The notes: a model not told the origin generated them from the letters alone. Counted from the stretch's first letter, positions 8,413 through 17,872 are shown. The stretch is 64,000 nt of DNA from Massilia aurea (GCF_024753205.1 NZ_JANUGZ010000001.1:496001-560000); one strand, 5' to 3'. Made by a program: numbers and translations.

Positions 8413-10755
8413 TCAGCGTTCGAGGCTGCCTGTCAGCGCGCCCAGTTGGGCCTGCGCAGCGACACCGGCGCGTGGCCCCGTCACGCGCACCAGCACACTG
8501 GCGACGCCTGCTTCGAGCGGCGCGACGGCGCCGCCGACGATCTGCGCGCCCTCGACGTCCGAGAACGCGACGTCGCGGCCGCTCGCGGGCACCGTCGTGC
8601 CGCAGGCGTCGAGCACGCGTGCGCGCAGGAACACCAGGTCGCCCTCTCCCACCGGCACGCCCATGTCGTCGAGCGCCAGCGCCAGCGCTGCCGGTGCTTC
8701 CGGCGTGCGCACGCGGTGCTCGGCCACGAGTCGCCCTTTGGTGTACGCGCGCGCCACCAGTTCGCCTGGGACGAAGCTGCCCGTCTCGAATTCCAGCGGA
8801 GGATGCGCCAGGTGCGGGTGCGCTGTCGAAGGCCCGCTCTTCTGGCGGCCCACCGGCTTGCCGTCCAAAAGCAATTCGACTTCGTCGGCATTCGAGAACA
8901 CCCGCACGCGCGGCGCCGAACCGGCTTGCCAGTAACTGGCGATGAAGACCATCGGGCCGCCGCCCCACTGCGGCCCGCGCTCCATTGCGCTGCGCTGCGA
9001 CCGGAAGAACTGGGCCGCGAATTTGGGCAGGCGCTCGATGCTCAGCGCGCCCGACTCTTCCAGATCGGGCGCATAGCCGCGCGCGTAATCGAACATGACC
9101 CAGTAGCCGTCGGCGAAGGCCGGCGTGGCGGCATTGTCGTCGCGGGCCTCGGCCACGTTGCGGGCCTGCTGCAGCAGGCGCGTTTCGCCCTGCCCCAGGC
9201 CCTGGCGGCTGGAGCGGTCGACCGGCTTCAGGTCGGCCCAGGCGGTTTGATTGAAGCCCGCGTTCATCGCGTAGTACTCCCAGTCGCCATATTCGGAGAC
9301 GATCAGCGGCTTGGCCGGCAGCGGATGCTTGCTGCCAATGCGGTGCTGGCGCGCCTGCAGGTACAGGTCATAGGTCTGCGGCACCCAGCCGGCCGAGTGG
9401 GCCTGGTCGCCCGGGTATTCTTCGTGCACGGTCGCGTGCAGCGCCTTGATCAACGGGTCCGGCATCTGCGTTTCGTTGAGCGAACATTCCCAGGCCACGA
9501 CGCTCGGGTGGTTGCGGTCGCGCCGGACCATGTCGGCGCAGGTCTGCACCACCTGGCGCGCAAACGCCGGGTCCGGGTTGTGAAACTGCCAGCCGGGGAT
9601 CGCCGGCAGTACCATGAGTCCAAGTTCGTCGGCAGCACGCATGAAGGCCGGCGACTGCGGGTAGTGCGACAGGCGCACGAAGTCGAAGCCGTAGCGCTTG
9701 ATCAGCAGCGCGTCGCGCGCATCGGCCTGGGGCGAAAGCGCATAGCCGACGTACGGGTATTCCTGGTGCCGGTTGACGCCGCGCAGCTGCAGCGGCGCGC
9801 CATTGAGCAGCAGCCGCGCGCCCTCGAAGGCGAGGCGGCGCACCCCGATTCGGTGCGTTACCGCGTGGGTGCCGGCGGCCGAGACGACCGTCGATGCGAG
9901 CGCGTACAGATTGGGTTCTTTGGGCGACCACAGTTTCGGCCGGTCCAGCGCGATCGACAGCGTGACGTGGCGGCGTTCGCCGGCCGCAAGGCGCACCTGT
10001 TCCTGCACCTGGCCCACCGCCTTACCTTGCCACGCCAGTGCGTGGCGCAGCGTGACCAGCTGCGCAGCGCCGGACGTGTTCGCGACCTCGGTCTTGACCT
10101 GCACCACGGCCGCCGTCTTGCCTGCTTTCGGATACGTGACGAACACGCCGCCACCGCCCGGGGTGTTCGACAGCATTTCGTCCGTGATGTGCACCGCCGG
10201 CTTGATCACGAGGTGCACGTCGCGGTAGATGCCGCCGTGCTGGATGTAGTCGAGGTCCTTGAGCGGCTTGGGACCGGTGACCGGGTTGTCCTCGTTATTG
10301 GCGCGCACGACGAGTTCATTGGCGCCACTGGAATTCAGGGCCGCGGTGATGTCGAACGCGAACGGCAGGTAGCCGCCCAGGTGCTGGCCCAGGTAGGTGC
10401 CATTCAACCAGACGTCTGCCACGTTCATGACGCCCTCGAAGCGCAGGATCGCGCGCTCGCCCGGGCGCAGCGTCACGTCGAGCCGCTTCTTGTAGAACGC
10501 CGTACCCTGCCAGGGCGACGTCGGCACGCGCGGCTCGAGCCGTGCTGCGTGCGGAAGGTCGACCCGGGTCCAGGCCCCGGCCGGCACCTGGTCGGCGCTG
10601 GCGATCTGGCGCTCATCGACGCGGTAGAACTGCCAGCCCGCGTTTAGGTTCATGTCGGCGGCATGCGCGTGGGCGAGCAATCCGAACCACAGCGGCAGCA
10701 GGCGCACGGCGGCCTTGCGCAGGCGCGCTGCGCCGGCGAAATCGAAGAAGGTCAT
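8413..10755 (-). CDS. GH2 family beta-galactosidase, secreted
   Basis: A 780-residue glycoside hydrolase family 2 enzyme with an N-terminal signal peptide (LLPLWFGLLAHAHA). The jelly-roll sugar-binding domain contains NVADVWLNGTYLGQHLGGY near residues 111-129, followed by an immunoglobulin-like domain and a TIM barrel. The barrel shows RGVNRHQEYPYVG, the acid/base block WECSLNE with Glu428, and the nucleophile block IVSEYGDWE with Glu488. The likely job is removing beta-galactose from RG-I galactan side chains. The ribosome site before this ATG is poor. The gene heads a minus-strand run continuing into PL11, and a 13-base motif shared with the receptor promoter lies about 92 bases upstream. 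Beta-galactosidase is the best call; other GH2 specificities cannot be excluded. Confidence 0.92.
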   Translation of the reverse strand: MTFFDFAGAARLRKAAVRLLPLWFGLLAHAHAADMNLNAGWQFYRVDERQIASADQVPAGAWTRVDLPHAARLEPRVPTSPWQGTAFYKKRLDVTLRPGERAILRFEGVMNVADVWLNGTYLGQHLGGYLPFAFDITAALNSSGANELVVRANNEDNPVTGPKPLKDLDYIQHGGIYRDVHLVIKPAVHITDEMLSNTPGGGGVFVTYPKAGKTAAVVQVKTEVANTSGAAQLVTLRHALAWQGKAVGQVQEQVRLAAGERRHVTLSIALDRPKLWSPKEPNLYALASTVVSAAGTHAVTHRIGVRRLAFEGARLLLNGAPLQLRGVNRHQEYPYVGYALSPQADARDALLIKRYGFDFVRLSHYPQSPAFMRAADELGLMVLPAIPGWQFHNPDPAFARQVVQTCADMVRRDRNHPSVVAWECSLNETQMPDPLIKALHATVHEEYPGDQAHSAGWVPQTYDLYLQARQHRIGSKHPLPAKPLIVSEYGDWEYYAMNAGFNQTAWADLKPVDRSSRQGLGQGETRLLQQARNVAEARDDNAATPAFADGYWVMFDYARGYAPDLEESGALSIERLPKFAAQFFRSQRSAMERGPQWGGGPMVFIASYWQAGSAPRVRVFSNADEVELLLDGKPVGRQKSGPSTAHPHLAHPPLEFETGSFVPGELVARAYTKGRLVAEHRVRTPEAPAALALALDDMGVPVGEGDLVFLRARVLDACGTTVPASGRDVAFSDVEGAQIVGGAVAPLEAGVASVLVRVTGPRAGVAAQAQLGALTGSLER

Positions 10756-10846
10756 GTTGGTGTTGTTGAAGCGACTGGAGCGGATTGCCAGTCTATGTAG
10801 ATCCCGGCAGGCGTCGCAAGCGATATCGTCGCGCCGATTGAAACAC

Positions 10847-10859
10847 TCACGGTTTTGAT
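10847..10859 (-). promoter_or_regulatory. 13-base motif shared with the TonB-receptor promoter
   Basis: Read on the minus strand the motif is ATCAAAACCGTGA, about 92 bases before the GH2 start. The identical 13 bases occur at 27265-27277, about 70 bases before the TonB-receptor start and in the same orientation. The two genes head the two main pectin gene runs. A regulator-binding or promoter-spacer role is inferred. Confidence 0.45.
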
Positions 10860-10893
10860 ATTTTCGACCGCGACGCCTGAAAGCCGGGCGTGC

Positions 10894-12417
10894 TCAGTCG
10901 CGCGTCAAGCTGACATCGTCCAGGCTGAGCCAATCGCCTTCCTTGCCTTCCGAGTAGACGCCGACTTGAACGCTGCCGGTAGTGACCCGGATGCCCGGCA
11001 GCGTGACTTCGGTCCACTGCGCCAGCTGGTCCGGCAGGGCCAGCGCGATCGTGGCGCCGCCGTGACCGGCCGCGTACAGGCGCGCGACGCGCTGGCCGCC
11101 GCTGCTCCTGATCCACGCTTTCAGGGTGTAGCTGCCATCGGGCAGCGTCACGTTCTGGATCGCGCTGCCCATCGTCTGGCCCGGATGGCGCAGCGTCAAG
11201 GCCCACTTGCTGGCGCGGCCGCCCGCGGTGTTCATGAACGGTGCGTCACCCTTCAGGCTCGTCCAGCTGCTGACCCACGCGGCCACGCTTGTCTGGCGCA
11301 CGCGGTCTGCCTCGAAGCCGGGGTTGCGCACATAGTTGTTGCCCTTGCCGACCGCCCACGTGCCCCTGGGCGCGTCGAGGACAAATTCGCTGAGCGAATT
11401 GAACCTCGGAGCCGCGCCATCGAAGGACAGCGGCGCCCAGATGTTGTAGCCGTGGCCGTTCCCGGCAAAATTGCTCCAGCGGTCGCCCGCATACAGCACC
11501 GTGGTGCCGGCGCTGCCGTGCACGGGGATGAAGAAACCGTTCTGCGACACGTGCGAGAAGTCAGCCTCGGTGCCCTCGATGATCTTCTCCGGCGTGAATG
11601 GTCCAGTGATGTTCGGCGACGTCATGTAGAAGCTGCGCGACGCGTTCCAGCCATGCAGGTCGGATGAGCAGAAGTAGTACAGGCCCTTGTACTTGAACAT
11701 CGCATTGCCTTCGCGCCCGCCGGCCGGCGCGCTGTAGATGTGCGTCGCGGGTTCGATCGCCAGGTAGTCGCTCGCGCGCAGCGCCGCCACGTACAGCTGG
11801 CGGCGGTCGCCGTTATTGCTGAAGATGAGGTACGGCTTGCCGTCGTCGTCGATGAAGACGGTCTGGTCGCCCGAGGTCGGCGTGGCCACGTTATCGATGC
11901 GCGCCTGCAGCCGCTGGAAGACGAACGGGCCGGCCGGACTGTCGCTCGTGGCAAACAGCACGCCGCCGCCCGTGCCCTTGCTGCTGTACTGGGTGATCAG
12001 CACATACTTGCGGGTCTGTTTGTTGTACACCACGCCCATGCGACCGAGCCAGGCATTCGGGTCGAACTGCTGGCCCAGGCCCGCCGGCGTCAGTACGTCG
12101 CCCTCGAACGTCCAGTTCACCAGATCGGTCGACGAATACGCCGTGACCGCGCTGAAGTGCGGCTGGTCGGTCGTCGGTCCCGGCGCGCGCGCATAGGCGA
12201 CCGCCTCAGCGTACTTCACGCCATACCAGTAATACCTGGCGCCGATCTTGAGGATACCGCCGCCCTGCGAGTAGATCGGTGTGCCGGCGGTGTCCTTCCA
12301 GAACACGCCATTGCGGATCGTCGTGTCGGCCCCTGCGGCGTGGAGGGGACTGCTGGCCAGGCCGATGCCGAGGCCCAGGACCAGGCAGGCAAGCGGACGG
12401 CGGAACGATTCGGTCAT
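10894..12417 (-). CDS. GH43 family glycosidase with C-terminal carbohydrate-binding domain
   Basis: A 507-residue secreted five-bladed propeller enzyme of the GH43 type. After a signal peptide (ending SPLHAAGA) comes IYSQGGGILKIGARYYWYG, typical of the GH43 subfamilies that include exo-beta-1,3-galactanases, then TPTSGDQTVFIDDDGKPYL and DLHGWNASRSFY. From about residue 355 a separate beta-sandwich begins (NYVRNPGFEADRVRQ) and ends SLDDVSLTRD, resembling CBM4/9-like binding domains. An ATG at 12423 touches its own GGAG, so I chose the ATG two codons later at 12417, which gives six-base spacing. It is divergent from the next GH43 gene. Target is probably arabinogalactan side chains; exact specificity is unknown. 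Confidence 0.85.
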   Translation of the reverse strand: MTESFRRPLACLVLGLGIGLASSPLHAAGADTTIRNGVFWKDTAGTPIYSQGGGILKIGARYYWYGVKYAEAVAYARAPGPTTDQPHFSAVTAYSSTDLVNWTFEGDVLTPAGLGQQFDPNAWLGRMGVVYNKQTRKYVLITQYSSKGTGGGVLFATSDSPAGPFVFQRLQARIDNVATPTSGDQTVFIDDDGKPYLIFSNNGDRRQLYVAALRASDYLAIEPATHIYSAPAGGREGNAMFKYKGLYYFCSSDLHGWNASRSFYMTSPNITGPFTPEKIIEGTEADFSHVSQNGFFIPVHGSAGTTVLYAGDRWSNFAGNGHGYNIWAPLSFDGAAPRFNSLSEFVLDAPRGTWAVGKGNNYVRNPGFEADRVRQTSVAAWVSSWTSLKGDAPFMNTAGGRASKWALTLRHPGQTMGSAIQNVTLPDGSYTLKAWIRSSGGQRVARLYAAGHGGATIALALPDQLAQWTEVTLPGIRVTTGSVQVGVYSEGKEGDWLSLDDVSLTRD

Positions 12418-12598
12418 CGACATCTCCGGTAGGGACAGGCGGCGCGGCTGTGCCTGGCCGGGCAGTATAAGACGGGGAACGGCGTGCGAACGCGGGGCGC
12501 CGAATCAATCAAGATGCTGAGCACTCGCCGCTGGCACGGAATGCAGCCGGCGACTTCGCCCATAATGGGATTTTCGTCCCTGCAGAGTCCATCCGCGC
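12418..12598. promoter_or_regulatory. Divergent promoter region between two GH43 genes
   Basis: This 181-base gap must drive genes in both directions. On the plus strand CATAAT at 12561-12566 is a fair -10 box, 33 bases before the GH43 start. On the minus strand TATACT (plus-strand bases 12464-12469) is a fair -10 box. Neither has a convincing -35 box. I see no copy of the 13-base pectin motif here. Confidence 0.3.
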
Positions 12599-13585
12599 AT
12601 GCATCGTTCCCGCCTGTCGACCATCGCCGTGGCAGTGGCCACCGCCCTGGTGTTCTCCCACGCGCAGGCACAGGCGCCGGCGCCTGCCCTCGACGGCTTC
12701 ACTGCCGACCCGGCGATCCGGGTCTTCGGCGATACCTACTACCTCTACCCCACCTCGGACAAGCCGAACTGGATGACCACCGACTTCTCGGTATGGTCAT
12801 CGAAGGATCTGCTCACGTGGAAGAAAGAGCGCATGATTCTCGACGTCAGCCGCGGCTTGGCATGGGCCAATATCAAGGCCTGGGCGCCGGACGCCATCGA
12901 ACGCAACGGTACCTATTACTTCTACTTCAGCGCCGACCACAAGATTGGTGTCGCGACCGCCACCTCCCCCATCGGGCCCTTCGTCAATGCCCTCGGCAAA
13001 CCGCTGCTGGTGCGCGACGCCACGATGACCACGAACACCATCGACCCCTACCCGTTCATCGACGACGATGGCCAGGCCTACATCTACTGGGGCAACGGCG
13101 ACGAAGCCAACGTCAGCAAACTGAAACCGGACATGGTCACACTCGACGGAGCCGTGCACCGCATCCCGATGAAGGACTTCCGCGAAGGCGTGGTCGTGTT
13201 CAAGCGCCAGGGCACCTACTACTTCATGTGGTCGATCGACGATGCGCGCAGCCCGAACTACCGGGTGGGCTGGGGCACGGCCGACTCGCCCCTGGGACCG
13301 GTGCGGGCAGCGCAGACCAACTTCATCGTCCTGCAGAAAAACGGACCGGCAGTCGGCACCGCCCACCACAGCGTCGTCAATGTTCCGGGCACGGATCGCT
13401 GGTACGTCGCCTACCATCGTCATGCCATCCCGGACGGCAATGGCTACCGGCGCCAGACGGTGCTGGCGAAGATGACGTTCGACGCGCAAGGGAACATCCT
13501 GCCGATGGACCCGATGCAGCCGGCCTTCCAGCCGGGTGACATCGGTGAACCCATCGTTGGCGGCAAGGGCGTGCCGAAACCATGA
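12599..13585 (+). CDS. GH43 family arabinosidase/xylosidase, secreted
   Basis: A 328-residue five-bladed propeller glycosidase with a Sec signal peptide ending HAQA. All three GH43 catalytic acids are visible: the base Asp37 in FTADPAIR, the pKa-modulating Asp149 in NTIDPYPF, and the acid Glu196 in DFREGVVV. Supporting blocks are AWAPDAIERNGTYYFYFS and the late GTAHHSVVN with a metal-coordinating type histidine. Likely an exo-alpha-L-arabinofuranosidase acting on arabinan side chains of RG-I; beta-xylosidase activity is the main alternative. The stop overlaps the next gene by four bases (ATGA), so the two form an operon. Confidence 0.92.
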   Translation: MHRSRLSTIAVAVATALVFSHAQAQAPAPALDGFTADPAIRVFGDTYYLYPTSDKPNWMTTDFSVWSSKDLLTWKKERMILDVSRGLAWANIKAWAPDAIERNGTYYFYFSADHKIGVATATSPIGPFVNALGKPLLVRDATMTTNTIDPYPFIDDDGQAYIYWGNGDEANVSKLKPDMVTLDGAVHRIPMKDFREGVVVFKRQGTYYFMWSIDDARSPNYRVGWGTADSPLGPVRAAQTNFIVLQKNGPAVGTAHHSVVNVPGTDRWYVAYHRHAIPDGNGYRRQTVLAKMTFDAQGNILPMDPMQPAFQPGDIGEPIVGGKGVPKP

Positions 13586-14661
13586 TGACGATGCTCCCGA
13601 GCGCCGCCAGGATCGCGCTGTGCGCCCTGTTCAGCGCCAGCGTTGCCTTGCTGTCCGCCTGCAGCGCGCCTGGTACCACTGCAGCCCCCCGTGCCACGGC
13701 CGCGGCCCTGCCCAACTACCTGCTGGTGCACTTCACCAGCGAGACCGTCGACGGTGAACAGCTCTACTTCGCCACGAGCCAGGACGGCTACCGCTGGACC
13801 GACCTGAATGGCTCGAAGCCCGTGCTGCGCAGCATCCTCGGCGACGGCGGCGTGCGCGACCCGGCGATCGTCCGCTCGCAGAACGGCGACAGGTTCTGGA
13901 TTCTGGCCACCGACCTGCGTATCGCGAACGGCAAAGGCTGGCCCGCCGCCATGAACCGAGGCAGCACCAAACTGGTGATCTGGGAATCGTTTGATCTGGT
14001 CACCTGGTCGGCGCCGCGCCTAGTGGACGTCGCCGGCGCTATTCCCGACGCCGGCTGCGCCTGGGCGCCGGAAGCCATCTACGATGAGGCCAGCGGCGAC
14101 TACCTCGTCTACTGGGCGACCATCTCGCCGGCCGACGGCGTCACCAAGCCACGCATCTATTCGTCCCGCACGCGCGACTTCGTCAGCTTCACCCCGGCCG
14201 CGCTCTATATCGACAGGCCCGGCACAACGGGGCTGATCGATACCCAGATCGTCAAAGTCGACGATCCCATGGCGCGCTACCGCTACATGCGCGCCTCGGG
14301 CGACGGCCAGCTGACGGTCGAAGGCGCAACGACGCTGATGGGCAAGTGGGACATCCTGGGCGACCTGCAACCGCTGGGCCTGACCGGGAAGGATGTCGAA
14401 GGTCCGATTCTTTTCAAGATCGCGCAGACGGGTGAATGGGGGATGTGGGTCGACCAGTATGCCCGAAAGGGCGGCTACCTGGCCCTGGTCAGCGACGACC
14501 TGTCACGGCCCGAGCGCTTTCGCCGAGTCGCTGCCGCGAACGTCGATTATGGGCAGAGCAAGAAGCGCCACGGGTCCATCCTGAATATCACGACTGACGA
14601 ATACCGGCGTCTGCAGGCACGGTGGGCGGCTGCCTCGAACAGTCACGCGAGTCCGCGGTAA
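13582..14661 (+). CDS. GH43 family glycosidase, lipoprotein
   Basis: A 359-residue predicted lipoprotein: the lipobox LLSAC puts the acylated cysteine at residue 27. The propeller shows the expected acids in GGVRDPAIVRS, GLIDTQIVKVDD and KDVEGPILFKI, plus CAWAPEAIYDE between them. It resembles GH43 proteins annotated as arabinosidases. Its ATG overlaps the stop of the preceding GH43 gene, so both are translated from one message. Anchoring in a membrane would keep the enzyme near the cell while its partner is soluble. A second ATG two codons later is equally possible as start. Confidence 0.87.
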   Translation: MMTMLPSAARIALCALFSASVALLSACSAPGTTAAPRATAAALPNYLLVHFTSETVDGEQLYFATSQDGYRWTDLNGSKPVLRSILGDGGVRDPAIVRSQNGDRFWILATDLRIANGKGWPAAMNRGSTKLVIWESFDLVTWSAPRLVDVAGAIPDAGCAWAPEAIYDEASGDYLVYWATISPADGVTKPRIYSSRTRDFVSFTPAALYIDRPGTTGLIDTQIVKVDDPMARYRYMRASGDGQLTVEGATTLMGKWDILGDLQPLGLTGKDVEGPILFKIAQTGEWGMWVDQYARKGGYLALVSDDLSRPERFRRVAAANVDYGQSKKRHGSILNITTDEYRRLQARWAAASNSHASPR

Positions 14662-14932
14662 CGTGATGCCATCGCCATCTGCTGTTGCGCGAGCGGTTGG
14701 CTCAGGCCGGTGCAGACGCCGAGGGTTGTCGAGCAATAAAGTCTGCAACACGTTCCTCCATGAAGCAGGACGATTTCGGCTGGTGTCCGCGCAAATAAGG
14801 TTTGCCACGACTGCGCGAAGAACCATTCAAGATTGGCAGCTTGCAACAGTAAATTCTGCCCCGGCCTGCCAGCCGTGTGCATTGCCCGACAGTCTGCAGT
14901 CGACCTTGGAATCAACCTGTCGTAGCCAGATC

Positions 14933-15196
14933 CTAGATAGGATCCAGGTCGGATGGAAACCGACCATCGCCCAGCCACGCCTGTTGATTGAGGCCGTGCG
15001 CTTTATCTCGGCGATGCCAAGCGCGATTCATATGAGAGAAGACGTGGTCCAGTTGTATGCGTAGATCAACTTCGTGAAAGTCATCTGCTGCGTTTATCCC
15101 AGAAATTAGCGCCGTCAAGGGATCCTGGGCATCTTCAAGTTCATACATGAGCCCGGCCCACTCGACTGGTGAGGATTTTTTTCTTATCAATGGCAT
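14933..15196 (-). CDS. Small conserved-looking protein of unknown function
   Basis: An 87-residue acidic-basic protein with no signal or membrane segment. The core (VEWAGLMYELEDAQDPL near residues 11-27 and HVFSHMNRAWHRRD near 51-64) resembles a family of short proteobacterial proteins of unknown function that share an ELEDA block and an HLNRAWH-type block; this is from memory. The ribosome site is weak. It lies alone at the edge of an AT-richer stretch after the GH43 pair and is transcribed towards them. The 271 bases between it and the GH43 stop show nothing I can support. Confidence 0.5.
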   Translation of the reverse strand: MPLIRKKSSPVEWAGLMYELEDAQDPLTALISGINAADDFHEVDLRIQLDHVFSHMNRAWHRRDKAHGLNQQAWLGDGRFPSDLDPI

Positions 15197-15299
15197 TCCA
15201 TAAGTTTAGCCGACCAGTTTTGGGGATTCCGGACGTCTGCTTGTGGCCGAAATCGGGCGGTCGCTGTCAGGCCGGTTTCGACCCAAAGCAGATGTAGCA

Positions 15300-15558
15300 A
15301 CATTTGTCCATCAAGCAAAATCAATCCGAAAAACTACGTCACCAAACTTCGGGACAAGCCAACATCGTTGTGCTGATACCGTCTGTTTCACGCCGCAGTC
15401 AATATGCCGATATTGAGCTTATGCATATGATCCGTAGGGGCCAATTCACAATCGAAAGCACTGCAGCCAGATCGTTTGCCAATCGATTTATGTGTTGCCA
15501 CGAAAAATCAGTTCAGCTTGAAAGCGGTCCGCTCCTCGCTAGGGCATATGAACCTTAA
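15300..15558 (+). pseudogene. Decayed IS6-family-like transposase C-terminus
   Basis: The stretch ADIELMHMIRRGQFTIE, encoded around 15400-15460, matches the ending typical of IS6-family transposases (AGIELMHMIRKGQF), followed by a SFANRF block like their SFAxQF tail. The shifted frame just upstream reads FHAAV, as in the preceding transposase block, suggesting a frameshift. No catalytic DDE part is present and I found no clear terminal inverted repeats. It is a relic, not an active element. It lies in the 554-base gap from 15197 to 15750, which otherwise holds nothing I can name. Confidence 0.5.
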
Positions 15559-15750
15559 ATCGCTAACGCAACACATCTTCCCCTTACGATCTAGTTGTGG
15601 GCAGAGATAAGAAGGATTGATGATGAATGCCCTACAACCCTGCTGCCGAAAGCAGGCTTATTGCTTCAAGATGCTCTGCCGACAGTATAAGCCAATGATC
15701 AGTTTCCGACTGGAATTTCAAGAAAAATGTGTTTTTATTAATTGGCAGCT

Positions 15751-17133
15751 TCAATTTGTCTTCTTGGAGCTAGCGATAAGAATTTCGAGTATCTCAGTTT
15801 TCGACTTAGACCAGTCTATATTTAAAGTCTGGGATTGCCACCAGGTAACTATAGTAATCAAGCAATATAGAGTTCTGTCTGCTTCGTGAGCACCAAGTGG
15901 CACCCGGCTCTTGTGAGAAGCGGCATTTCGCCATTTCAAAAGTTCGTTAATATTGTCATTTATACGCAGTGGAAAAGGAGTGCGTTTAAATGTAATTTTT
16001 GATACTTCTTCTATTTTTTTGCCATTGAAAACTCTATCTTCCTGGATGATATTTACTATTTCACGCAACACCGGTTGCAACGAAACGGCGCCAGACTCGG
16101 CACTAATTTCTTTTATTAATTCAAACACTTTATCTGCAGGCCGCAAGACAGGCTTGGGTGGAGCAAAAATCCCATCCACCCTGCGATTTATTAGATCGAA
16201 AATTTGTCCAAGAGTAAGATTTCCTGGTGCCTGTTCTCTTAACAATGAGGTGAATATACGCTGCATATAGTCCTCGGCAATAAGCCCTAACGTACTAATA
16301 CAATGCTGATAGTCGTCATTTTCATAATAATCAAGCGCTTGCAAAAATGCTGAATTCTGGAATGAATCGTTAATCACATGAGGCAAAATACCAGAAACCA
16401 TTGAAAAGTACGGCTTCATTAGCGCCTCATCAGGTGCAAAAACTCGCACCAGTGTGGAATCAAAAATTGTCCCAAGTTCGCTATAAAATTCGCGCAGATT
16501 CTCCAGTGGCTCCCTGGAATTTGATACAAAACTAATTTCCCCGTTTGAGTTGGGCCCTTCCATGCAAATCACTAAACCGCTCTGAATGGCGTAAATCTTT
16601 TTCTCACCAACAGAGTGCAGATAAGAATCATAAAAAATCTTAGTGGAAAATATTTTATAGGCATCTTCATATTTTTCCTGAATCAAACCGCCATCGATTT
16701 CTTTCACCCACTCATCGGATTCCGCCAACCTAGGCGATTCCTTTCCCATTTGAGTGAGAACTATGGATCGAAATAATGCGTTTACTGAACTAATTCGAGA
16801 AGTAACCGACAATAGATGATCTCGCCTCTCTTCCGCAAGATTTTTAACAGCTATCATCTCCTTCCCCAAACCTTCGGCAGCAAGCACATCAGAAATACCA
16901 AGCTTATCAAGTATAAGCTTGGCAAAATCAGAGTCTTTTTTCCACTTTGCTTTTAATTCCCAGTAACCATTTTCGTACGGGGATAACAGGTAATCCAAGA
17001 GTGGTTTCGCTTGTGCCGATGAAAAAGCCTTCGATGACTTATTTTTCCGGGGCAATATCCCCTCTCCACGCGGCGGCTGCAAGCCTTGTGCATAAGTGAG
17101 GGCCCTCATCAAGGAAAACGTGGTTGCGGCCAT
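15751..17133 (-). CDS. AT-rich orphan protein with a C-terminal HEPN-like motif
   Basis: A 460-residue cytoplasmic protein I do not recognise as a whole. Near the C-terminus is R402-N-A-A-S-H407 inside a helical stretch (INELLKWRNAASHKSRVP), the R-x4-H pattern of HEPN ribonuclease domains. About 130 residues earlier LDYYENDDYQHCISTLGLIA looks like the first long helix of such domains. The N-terminal 270 residues show no known motif. The gene is visibly AT-rich (about 40% G+C by eye) among GC-rich neighbours, uses AAA, TTT and ATA codons freely, and lies beside a transposase relic, so it was probably acquired by transfer. GGAG lies 11 bases before the ATG. A role in phage defence or as a toxin is possible but unproven; no partner antitoxin is adjacent. 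Confidence 0.75.
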   Translation of the reverse strand: MAATTFSLMRALTYAQGLQPPRGEGILPRKNKSSKAFSSAQAKPLLDYLLSPYENGYWELKAKWKKDSDFAKLILDKLGISDVLAAEGLGKEMIAVKNLAEERRDHLLSVTSRISSVNALFRSIVLTQMGKESPRLAESDEWVKEIDGGLIQEKYEDAYKIFSTKIFYDSYLHSVGEKKIYAIQSGLVICMEGPNSNGEISFVSNSREPLENLREFYSELGTIFDSTLVRVFAPDEALMKPYFSMVSGILPHVINDSFQNSAFLQALDYYENDDYQHCISTLGLIAEDYMQRIFTSLLREQAPGNLTLGQIFDLINRRVDGIFAPPKPVLRPADKVFELIKEISAESGAVSLQPVLREIVNIIQEDRVFNGKKIEEVSKITFKRTPFPLRINDNINELLKWRNAASHKSRVPLGAHEADRTLYCLITIVTWWQSQTLNIDWSKSKTEILEILIASSKKTN

Positions 17134-17329
17134 TGGTTGTTTACTCCAAGTTATTAAAATTAGATAAAACGCGAGATTATTCCTTCAGCAACCATTTGTC
17201 TAGTGAAGTTTTTGAAATAGTTTTTCGAGACTCACTAGCAAGATGAAAAATCTCGCGCACGCCACAAACGTCGGCAATCGACCCAAACCAGACGGTTATC
17301 GTTTTGACGATGACGTTCTAGTAGACAGG

Positions 17330-17776
17330 CTAATCGATGTACAAAGCAGTTCTTTGAATGCGATTGATCAGGAGCTTGCCTGCTTTGTGTGCACGGTACA
17401 AAGCCACCTCTGGAAAGTAGCTTAGCTCATTGGGATCAGTGAAATCATTGTCCCCAAGCCTGATGCCAAGCGATTTCGCTGTCCAAGGTGGTGCTACCAC
17501 TTGAGCGGCAATAAACTGATCGAAATCAGAGCCATATCGGAACGTCACCACTTCGCCTCCATTGTCCAAATTCCGAGTCGAATGGATGTCCTTAGCAGAT
17601 TTTGGCGAGTAGTCAGGGGGTGCTTGTCGGTCGATCGCGCCAGTTGATATAGCCTGTTCATAGGTAGCGAATTCGAGGTCAACGTTGTTGCTGGAGATGA
17701 TCAGTAGGGCCAATACGACCAAGGCAACCAGATTGAGAACGAGCAGAACGAGCCACTTAGCAAATGTTTGCATCAC
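17330..17776 (-). CDS. Small membrane-anchored protein of unknown function
   Basis: A 148-residue protein with one N-terminal membrane segment (LVLLVLNLVALVVLALLII near residues 9-27) and a soluble rest, probably facing the periplasm. I recognise no domain. The soluble part contains PPWTAKSLGIRLGDND and ELSYFPEVALYRAHKAGKLL. GAGG lies eight bases before a GTG at 17776; an ATG directly follows and may be the true start. It stands alone between the HEPN-like gene and the DUF2264 gene, in moderately AT-rich DNA. The 196 bases before it (17134-17329) hold no gene I can support. Confidence 0.6.
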   Translation of the reverse strand: MMQTFAKWLVLLVLNLVALVVLALLIISSNNVDLEFATYEQAISTGAIDRQAPPDYSPKSAKDIHSTRNLDNGGEVVTFRYGSDFDQFIAAQVVAPPWTAKSLGIRLGDNDFTDPNELSYFPEVALYRAHKAGKLLINRIQRTALYID

Positions 17777-17872
17777 GTGGACTACCTCATGTACCGATTT
17801 GTTTGATGACCGCTACGGTCCGAAAGCGGCCTGTCGAGTATGCCTCAGCCTATAAGCTTTTTGCGGTTGGAA

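Noticed and set aside
8344..10647. A 767-codon plus-strand open frame opposite GH2
   Set aside because: Antisense shadow; the GH2 catalytic blocks are intact on the other strand.
15617..15889. A 90-codon plus-strand frame at the end of the HEPN-like gene
   Set aside because: It mostly overlaps the real gene on the other strand and has no recognisable features.
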